47,982 nt of DNA, from the NCBI RefSeq assembly GCF_001975825.1, contig NZ_MTKN01000005.1:1-47982 (forward strand). Direction: 5' to 3'. The notes beneath the pieces were generated by a model, which did no database searches, was not told where the DNA came from, and saw only the letters and a list, made by a program, of their open reading frames with translations. How positions within the stretch are numbered: position 1 is the first letter of the stretch; each line of letters opens with the position of its first letter. The translations under genes were made by a program, and so were the position numbers. The stretch is from [Flexibacter] sp. ATCC 35208. Lineage in GTDB: Bacteria; Bacteroidota; Bacteroidia; Chitinophagales; Chitinophagaceae. Below, in pieces: positions 42,614 through 47,982 of the stretch.

Positions 42614-43885
42614 ATGGGAACACAAATCACCTGTCCTAACTGCAGGCACCAGTTTGTCATGGAGGATGCATTTGCAGCAGATATTGAAAAAGAGATGCGC
42701 GGTAAAATGGAAACTGAATGGCGCAAACGTGTGGATGCATTACAAAATGAGAAAAATCAACTGGCTCAAATCCGCCAGCAGGTAGAGCAACAAAAGCAAT
42801 CACAACAGGAGGAGCTCACTAAGTTACTCGAAACTGAAAAGAGTAAACTACAAGCGACCCTGTCTGAGAATATCCGTAAGAGCATATCCGAAACTTACGA
42901 AAACCAGTTACAGCTCCTGCAACAGGCCAATACCGAACAGGAAGAAAAACTGAAGGAGGCCAGACGCCAGGAACTGGAATTCCTGCGTAAGGAACAGGAC
43001 CTGATGGCCAAGGAGCAGGAAATCGAAATCTCTATCCAGAAAAAACTGCTGGAAGAGCGTAACCTGCTCACTGAAAAGATCCGCAGGGAAGAAGCTGACC
43101 GCAACCAGCTGAAAGACCACGAGTACCAGTTAAAACTGGCTGAAATGGCCAAACAACTGGAAGACCAGCGCAAGCTGGCCGAAGAAATGCGGCGTAAAGC
43201 AGAACAGGGTTCTACACAGTTACAAGGTGAAATACAGGAACTGGTGCTGGAAGAACTGTTGAAAGGCGCCTTCCCCTTCGACGAAATCGCTGAAGTGGGC
43301 AAAGGCGTAAGAGGCGCCGACTGTATTCAAATGATCCGAAACCAGTTCGGACAGGAATGTGGAAAGATTATTTACGAAAGCAAACGCACCAAAGACTTTG
43401 CAAGAGACTGGCTGGAAAAGCTGAAAGCAGATATGCGCAGCCAGGGAGCAGACATCGCTATCCTCGTGACCCAGGCCATGCCGAAAGACATGGAACGGTT
43501 TGGCGAAAAAGAAGGCGTATGGATCTGCACCTTTAACGAAGTTAGGGCACTGGCACATGTACTCAGAGAAGGTATTATCAAAGTAGCCGGTGCACTCAAA
43601 ACACAGGAAAACAGGGGCGATAAGGTACACATGCTATATGGCTACCTGACCAGTGGCGAATTTGCCGAACAATGGAAAGCGATCCGCGAAGGATTTATGG
43701 CCATGAAGATCTCTATCCAGAAGGAAAAGGATGCCATGGAAAAGATCTGGAAGGCAAGAGAAAAGCAACTGGAAAAGGTATTACTCAACGCTGCACATAT
43801 CAAAGGCTCTATCGAAGGTATTGCAGGAACGGATTCAGTAGATCTGAAACTCCTGGAAGATGCCGCCGATGCGATGCTGGATTAA
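42614..43885 (+). CDS. DUF2130 coiled-coil protein
   Basis: About 423 residues from M10; an ATG at 42587 would add MYFYRNFEV, which is not family-like, and a TACTTTTA (42590-42597) close to the -7 element overlaps that extension. The N-terminal zinc-finger-like TQITCPNCRHQFVMEDAF is followed by a long charged coiled coil (about 30-215). The DUF2130 domain is GAFPFDEIAEVGKGVRGADC, YESKRTKDFARDWLEKLKAD, ADIAILVTQAMPKDMERFG and REKQLEKVLLNAAHIKGSIE. This family is distantly restriction-endonuclease-like (compare RmuC); the ESKRTKDF segment carries candidate active-site residues. Soluble, cytoplasmic. A strong terminator follows. Confidence 0.9.
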   Translation: MGTQITCPNCRHQFVMEDAFAADIEKEMRGKMETEWRKRVDALQNEKNQLAQIRQQVEQQKQSQQEELTKLLETEKSKLQATLSENIRKSISETYENQLQLLQQANTEQEEKLKEARRQELEFLRKEQDLMAKEQEIEISIQKKLLEERNLLTEKIRREEADRNQLKDHEYQLKLAEMAKQLEDQRKLAEEMRRKAEQGSTQLQGEIQELVLEELLKGAFPFDEIAEVGKGVRGADCIQMIRNQFGQECGKIIYESKRTKDFARDWLEKLKADMRSQGADIAILVTQAMPKDMERFGEKEGVWICTFNEVRALAHVLREGIIKVAGALKTQENRGDKVHMLYGYLTSGEFAEQWKAIREGFMAMKISIQKEKDAMEKIWKAREKQLEKVLLNAAHIKGSIEGIAGTDSVDLKLLEDAADAMLD

Positions 43886-43886
43886 C

Positions 43887-43925
43887 AAAAAAGCGCTTTT
43901 ACCACCCCGGTAAAAGCGCTTTTTT
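43887..43925. terminator. Strong bidirectional terminator
   Basis: A perfect 17-bp stem (43887-43903 / 43909-43925) with loop ACCCC, A-rich outer left arm and T-rich outer right arm, directly after the DUF2130 stop. Confidence 0.92.
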
Positions 43926-44198
43926 CTATTCAAATGGTAATTATTCCACAGCTAATATTAAAAATTGTTGCCTCCGTGCTACATTCCTATTCTCACTCAT
44001 CTACTCACAATTTTTTTCTTTAGAACCGCAAATATTTAGCAATTCCTACCCTATCAATTCATGATAACCATAAGAAAATCAATTACTTAATCTTAAGAAT
44101 ACATGCTCCCCCCTGCTAACCATAAATAAGATTCTGCTTTCAAATACGTTATATGTAAAGTGATAAGCCTGTTTGGCATATTTCATGTTGTAACAATT

Positions 44199-44323
44199 GT
44201 AGACATTAATAGAGGGATATAGACAATTTAAAGGTGTAGATATTAATAGAGGGATACAGACAATTTAAAGGTGTAGACATTAATAGAGGGATATAGACAA
44301 TTTAGAGGGATATAGACAATTTA
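44199..44323. repeat. 37-bp tandem repeat, about 3.5 units
   Basis: Units 44199-44235, 44236-44272 and 44273-44304 (shortened), then a partial copy 44305-44323. Each has GTAGACATTAATAGAGGGAT, then ATAGACAATTTAAAGGT, with one or two changes. Units 1 and 2 are both exactly 37 bp. Not coding on either strand in a convincing frame. Confidence 0.85.
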
Positions 44324-44551
44324 ACTTTCGTAGAAATTCTGATTGTGTAAAAAGGAATTATTTCATTATATTATTTTCTGAACTGGGAATTTTTTTGGAC
44401 CTTGGTGACTGATTATTATTGAATTAGTGAAACCGTCCTATATTATTATTTCGTAAGTAAAAATACGTTTGCCTGCTGACTAATTTTGTGAGTTCTTCTT
44501 GCCGGCGTTCTTTATTTGAAAAATCACCCATTCAGACGAAAAATGAACTTA

Positions 44552-44575
44552 TTCTTATTACGATTGTAATAAGAA
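44552..44575. repeat. Perfect inverted repeat
   Basis: TTCTTATTAC and GTAATAAGAA around a GATT spacer. AT-rich, no T-tract; may be a regulator site or hairpin. Confidence 0.5.
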
Positions 44576-44648
44576 GGAAGAGAGGTATATGTGTGGGTGA
44601 TAGGGAAAAATGGATTTTCGCATATTCTATAAAAAACCAAAGTATGAG

Positions 44649-44672
44649 AGGGCTGCTATTTTTAGCAGCCCT
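44649..44672. terminator. Hairpin terminator after apbE
   Basis: A perfect 10-bp stem (AGGGCTGCTA / TAGCAGCCCT) with a TTTT loop, 3 bp beyond the apbE stop. No T-tract on the minus side, so partial termination is possible. Confidence 0.65.
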
Positions 44673-44675
44673 AAA

Positions 44676-45626
44676 TTATTTAGGGAACCCCGCAGAGAAG
44701 CTTTCCTGTATATTACCTTCAGCATCTTTATAAATAAAACCCGCTTCCAGCTGCAATTCCGGATGTAGCCGTATAAAAGCGAACGCTTTTTCTACACCCA
44801 TTAAAATAAGAGCATTGTCAAAACCATCGGCAGTGATGGCATCTGTTGCCAGCACTGTGACACTGATAATATTATTGTGAATGGCCTGTCCATTTCGGGG
44901 ATCGATGGTGTGAGCAAACCGTTTACCCCCTGAGTCAAAAAAACGACGGTAATTACCGCTTGTGGTGACTGCCCGGTTTTGTAACGGAATGACCCGCTGG
45001 TTTTCACCTTCTATACCGACCGTCCAATATTGCTGATGACTGTTTTTCCCTTTTGCACACAGTTCTCCGCCTACATCTACGAGGTAGTTATGAATGCCTT
45101 TGCTATCAAGGAAACGGCCTATTACATCGGTAGTGTAACCCTGGGCAATACCATTGCAATCGAGTGTTATACCAGCTTTGGTGCGGGAAAGTTCGGAACC
45201 TGTTATTTTCAGATATTGATATCCTACGTGAGATAAGATAGATCTTAAAGTATCGGGAGATGGAATTTTTCTTTCTGCCGGAGCATGCACACCAAATCCC
45301 CATACATCGACCAATGGTTTGACCGTGATGTCAAATGCACCTTTGGTGATCTTACTGATCAAAAGTGCTTTTTTGATGACGGCCTGCATGTGGGTATCCA
45401 TTTGCACACGCCCCTTTTCATTGAATTGATTGATCAGGGAATGAGGTTTGTACAAAGACAGGGATTGGTCAATATCCGCGAAAATAGCATCGATCTCCCC
45501 CTGCAGTGATGTCGTATCTGCTGAGATGTATTTAATGACATAGTAAGTACCCTGTGCTTTTCCTTCCAATACTGTTTGGGAATGCGCCGTCAAAGGAAGT
45601 AATAATAACAATAATAATAGCCGCAT
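44676..45626 (-). CDS. apbE: FAD:protein FMN transferase
   Basis: About 316 residues from M6 (MRLLLLLLLLP); the longer start at 45641 would overlap the upstream stop, whereas 45626 gives the compact TGATATG junction. Signal peptide (ending AHSQ), so exported. ApbE motifs: EGKAQGTYYVIKY, KGAFDITVKPLVDVWGFG, the substrate/flavin loop LDCNGIAQGYTTDVIGRFL, DVGGELCAKGKN, and the metal/substrate region TSGNYRRFFDSGGKRFAHTI then DPRNGQ. ApbE attaches FMN covalently to Thr of target proteins such as NqrB/C and RnfG, outside the membrane. It is directly downstream of glutaryl-CoA dehydrogenase; no Nqr/Rnf genes are in the window. Confidence 0.93.
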   Translation of the reverse strand: MRLLLLLLLLPLTAHSQTVLEGKAQGTYYVIKYISADTTSLQGEIDAIFADIDQSLSLYKPHSLINQFNEKGRVQMDTHMQAVIKKALLISKITKGAFDITVKPLVDVWGFGVHAPAERKIPSPDTLRSILSHVGYQYLKITGSELSRTKAGITLDCNGIAQGYTTDVIGRFLDSKGIHNYLVDVGGELCAKGKNSHQQYWTVGIEGENQRVIPLQNRAVTTSGNYRRFFDSGGKRFAHTIDPRNGQAIHNNIISVTVLATDAITADGFDNALILMGVEKAFAFIRLHPELQLEAGFIYKDAEGNIQESFSAGFPK

Positions 45627-45627
45627 A

Positions 45628-46806
45628 TCAATGAAAAGCATCCAGTCCGGTGATGTCCATACCTGTAATGAGTAAGTGAATTTCGTGGGTGCCTTCGTAA
45701 GTGATCACGCTTTCGAGGTTCATCATGTGACGCATGACAGGGAACTCGCCTGTGATGCCCATACCACCCAGTATCTGCCTTGCATCGCGGGCTATCTGAG
45801 TAGCGATGGCGCAGGAGTTGCGCTTAGCCATAGAAATTTGAGCCGGGGTGGCTTTGCCTTCATTTTTTAGTACCCCTAAGCGCCAGTTCATAAGCTGGGC
45901 TTTGGTAATTTCAGTGATCATTTCGGCCAGCTTTTTCTGCGTAAGCTGAAAGCCACCGATAGGACGGCCGAATTGCTCCCTTTCTTTGGCATATCGCAGG
46001 GCGGTGTCGTAGCAATCCATGGCAGCACCGATTACACCCCAGGCTATACCGTAACGGGCCGAAGACAGACAGCTTAACGGGCCTTTTAGCCCTTGGGCCA
46101 ATGGGAGTATATTTTCTTTAGGGACCCTGACATTATCAAAAACAAGTTCACCTGTAGCACTGGCACGCAGGCTCCATTTCCCTTTGGTTTCAGGGGTGGT
46201 GAATCCGGGCATACCTCTTTCTACAATGATACCTCTTATTATACCTGCTTCATCTTTTGCCCATACTACAGCAATCTGTGCAAAGGGAGCGTTGGATATC
46301 CACATTTTTGCACCATTCAGGATCACATGATCGCCGTCTTCTTTGAAGTGGGTGACCATGCCGGAGGGATTAGAGCCAAAGTCTGGTTCTGTAAGACCAA
46401 AGCACCCCATCCATTCACCAGAGGCAAGTTTGGGGAGGTATTTTTTCTTCTGTTCCTCACTGCCGAAAGTAAAGATGGGATACATAACAAGGGAGCCTTG
46501 TACAGAGGCAGTAGAGCGTACCCCGCTGTCGCCTCTTTCCAGTTCCTGCATCATGAGCCCATAGGCAATGTAGTCCATACCGCCGCCACCATATTCCGTT
46601 GGGATAGTGGGACCAAAACAACCGAGTTCGCCCAGTCCCGGGATGATCTGGGAGGGGAAAGTGGCGGTTTGACAGGCTTCTTCTATAATGGGAGACACGT
46701 CTTTCTTTACCCATTGCCTGACAGCATCGCGCACCATGATATGTTCGGAGGAGAGAAGGTCATCTATCCGGAAGTAGTCGGGGGATTGAAACAAGTCTTT
46801 CAGCAT
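45628..46806 (-). CDS. Glutaryl-CoA dehydrogenase (acyl-CoA dehydrogenase family)
   Basis: 392 residues, full length. GCDH-type features: GVRSTASVQGSLVMYPI, where the Arg-Ser pair matches the Arg94/Ser95 carboxylate-binding site of human GCDH, CFGLTEPDFGSNPSGM for FAD, GKWSLRASATGELVFDNVRV, YAKEREQFGRPIGGFQLTQ, and the catalytic base E371 in TYEGTHEIHLL. The enzyme oxidises and decarboxylates glutaryl-CoA to crotonyl-CoA in lysine and tryptophan breakdown, in the cytoplasm. Followed by apbE with no gap. No related catabolic genes are nearby. Confidence 0.92.
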   Translation of the reverse strand: MLKDLFQSPDYFRIDDLLSSEHIMVRDAVRQWVKKDVSPIIEEACQTATFPSQIIPGLGELGCFGPTIPTEYGGGGMDYIAYGLMMQELERGDSGVRSTASVQGSLVMYPIFTFGSEEQKKKYLPKLASGEWMGCFGLTEPDFGSNPSGMVTHFKEDGDHVILNGAKMWISNAPFAQIAVVWAKDEAGIIRGIIVERGMPGFTTPETKGKWSLRASATGELVFDNVRVPKENILPLAQGLKGPLSCLSSARYGIAWGVIGAAMDCYDTALRYAKEREQFGRPIGGFQLTQKKLAEMITEITKAQLMNWRLGVLKNEGKATPAQISMAKRNSCAIATQIARDARQILGGMGITGEFPVMRHMMNLESVITYEGTHEIHLLITGMDITGLDAFH

Positions 46807-46853
46807 GTGGAACAGGTTAGATAAGGAATCAATTTAAAGAAAAGGGGCGAATA

Positions 46854-46883
46854 AAAAAACACCGCACGGAGGCGGTGTTTTTT
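46854..46883. terminator. Intrinsic terminator after pyrF
   Basis: A 12-bp stem (AAAAAACACCGC / GCGGTGTTTTTT) with a 6-nt loop. On the minus strand a T-run follows the stem. It lies between pyrF and the acyl-CoA dehydrogenase gene. Confidence 0.9.
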
Positions 46884-46915
46884 ATTATCGGTTTTAATTG
46901 AATAATTAGCAAGGA

Positions 46916-47737
46916 TTATCTTGTGGCTGGCGCAACGTCTAAATATTCCGCCATTTCCAGTTGCAAAGCCTGCGCGGCAATTCTTGCATCCTGGGCAAAA
47001 TCTTCTCCGTTTCCGGCATATATGATAGAGCGGCTGGCATTCACCAGTAATCCACAATCTTTATTCATCGCTACGGCTGAGATCTCCTGCAGATTTCCGC
47101 CCTGCGCACCTACTCCCGGCACCAGGAAGAAATGATCAGGTACCAGCTGACGAATATAGGCCAGTTGGGAGCTCTGGGTGGCACCAATCACGAACATCAT
47201 ATTGTCCGGCGTACCCCAGCTCATTCCAGCTTTCAGCACTTTTTCATACAGCAGCTCATCTCCACTCTGTGTGAGCTGAAAATCTTTGCTGCCTTCGTTA
47301 GAAGTCAGGCCCAGCATAATGGTCCATTTCTCATTGAAAGAGAGGAAAGGCTGCACACTGTCGCGACCCATATAAGGGGCTACCGTAACGGCATCAAAGT
47401 TATATGTTTCAAAGAATGTTTTGGCATACTGTGTAGAGGTATTTCCTATATCTCCACGTTTAGCATCGGCGATGGTAAAATGAGTGGTCGGGATATACTC
47501 TACTGTGCGTTGCAGTGTTTCCCATCCACGGATACCCATACATTCGTAAAAGGCTGTATTGATCTTGTAAGACACGCAAAGATCCTTAGTGGCATCGATA
47601 ATTGCCTTGTTAAAAGCAAATACCGGGTCTGCATGTGAAAGCAAATGACGGGGAATCTTTGTAATGTCTGTGTCTAAGCCAACACAGAGATAAGATTGCC
47701 TCTCCTTGATCAGATTCACCAGTTCGTGTCGGTTCAT
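46916..47737 (-). CDS. pyrF: Orotidine 5'-phosphate decarboxylase, long (type 2) form
   Basis: 273 residues, the length of the type 2 bacterial enzyme. It begins with YLCVGLDTDITKIP and has the catalytic D91-x-K93-x-x-D96 motif in TIADAKRGDIGN, the lid region GLTSNEGSKDFQ, and the phosphate-binding end FFLVPGVGAQGG plus NASRSIIYAG. It makes UMP from OMP in de novo pyrimidine synthesis, in the cytoplasm. Single gene with a clear promoter element just upstream and its own terminator. Confidence 0.96.
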   Translation of the reverse strand: MNRHELVNLIKERQSYLCVGLDTDITKIPRHLLSHADPVFAFNKAIIDATKDLCVSYKINTAFYECMGIRGWETLQRTVEYIPTTHFTIADAKRGDIGNTSTQYAKTFFETYNFDAVTVAPYMGRDSVQPFLSFNEKWTIMLGLTSNEGSKDFQLTQSGDELLYEKVLKAGMSWGTPDNMMFVIGATQSSQLAYIRQLVPDHFFLVPGVGAQGGNLQEISAVAMNKDCGLLVNASRSIIYAGNGEDFAQDARIAAQALQLEMAEYLDVAPATR

Positions 47738-47757
47738 ATAAATACTTATTTGGGGCG

Positions 47758-47765
47758 CAAAGGTA
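47758..47765 (-). promoter_or_regulatory. Promoter -7 element for pyrF
   Basis: Minus-strand TACCTTTG, a perfect match to TAnnTTTG, 21 bp before the pyrF ATG. Expected leader about 14 nt. Confidence 0.65.
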
Positions 47766-47934
47766 AGTAAAACTTATTCAATGCGGGCGTAATGAGTGAT
47801 ATTATACTATTTTATTATGACTGCATGGCAGTATACTTCCCTATCGATGATGTTAAAGTTCTGGTAAATTTTTTAAAAAATGGAAAAAACCTTTTGAAAA
47901 GATATCGGGAGGTGGATTAATTCTTAGGTACGGC

Positions 47935-47982
47935 TTCGATCGTTGTTCGATCGTTGTTCGATGCTTGTTCGATGCTTCTTCG
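47935..47982. repeat. 11-bp tandem repeat array, cut by the window edge
   Basis: Four 11-bp units, TTCGATCGTTG twice, TTCGATGCTTG and TTCGATGCTTC, then TTCG at the edge. The invariant core TTCGAT recurs exactly every 11 bp. The array lies in non-coding sequence upstream of pyrF. Confidence 0.9.

Larger units (their letters stand above)
43926..44648. other. Gene-free region with repeats
   Basis: About 720 bp, AT-rich, without a convincing gene. It holds a 37-bp tandem repeat (44199-44323) and a 10-bp perfect inverted repeat (44552-44575). An 81-codon frame at 44488-44733 is not supported, since it runs through the terminator and into apbE. Nothing else recognised. Confidence 0.6.

Noticed and set aside
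44488..44733. 81-codon plus-strand frame
   Set aside because: It passes through the hairpin at 44649-44672 and into the end of apbE; low-complexity product with no family.
46093..46824. 243-codon plus-strand frame
   Set aside because: Antisense to the full-length glutaryl-CoA dehydrogenase, which has all family motifs.

Overview
The window looks like a chromosomal segment of a Bacteroidota bacterium, most probably family Chitinophagaceae and Chitinophaga-like. This rests on type IX secretion (T9SS) sorting domains, a PorP/SprF protein, a SusC/SusD maltose locus, many secreted or lipoprotein products, near absence of Shine-Dalgarno sites, and several copies of the Bacteroidota -7 promoter element TAnnTTTG. 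The species assignment is inference. I saw no rRNA, tRNA, CRISPR array, insertion sequence or prophage.

Layout. (1) 1-3839, minus: three tightly spaced genes for an outer-membrane barrel protein, a secreted Ig/FN3-like protein and a small secreted protein cut by the window edge. (2) 3840-4680: a decayed-looking stretch ending in an orphan T9SS sorting domain. (3) 4742-13665, minus: an apparent five-gene operon: Tat-type Gfo/Idh/MocA protein, phage-tail-collar protein, periplasmic-binding-protein fold without a signal peptide, a 1702-residue multi-domain T9SS adhesin, and its likely PorP/SprF partner. (4) 13869-27065, minus: a maltose/starch utilisation locus. A LacI-type regulator is followed by SusC, SusD, SusE/F-like protein, a GH13 neopullulanase, beta-phosphoglucomutase, GH65 maltose phosphorylase and an MFS sugar transporter. 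Together they bind and import maltodextrin, cut it in the periplasm, move maltose across the inner membrane and split it with phosphate to glucose plus glucose-6-phosphate. Two LacI-like palindromes lie in the locus.

(5) 27278-32673, plus: a TerY-P type tellurite-resistance-associated signalling cassette. It has an internally deleted terD remnant, three tandem vWA (TerY-like) genes, a PP2C phosphatase with an Ig-like N-terminus and a Ser/Thr kinase-like protein with a zinc ribbon. (6) 32699-38910: a PQQ-like propeller lipoprotein, two overlapping uncharacterised exported proteins, a small unknown gene and a glycolipid-binding-domain protein. (7) 39035-43885, plus: DUF2339 and DUF3999 membrane proteins and a DUF2130 coiled-coil protein. 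(8) 43926-44648: gene-free, with a 37-bp tandem repeat. (9) 44676-47737, minus: ApbE flavin transferase, glutaryl-CoA dehydrogenase and PyrF. The window ends inside an array of 11-bp repeats.

The best candidates for something not well described are the five-gene adhesin/tail-collar/binding-protein operon and the expanded TerY-P cassette with its dead terD.
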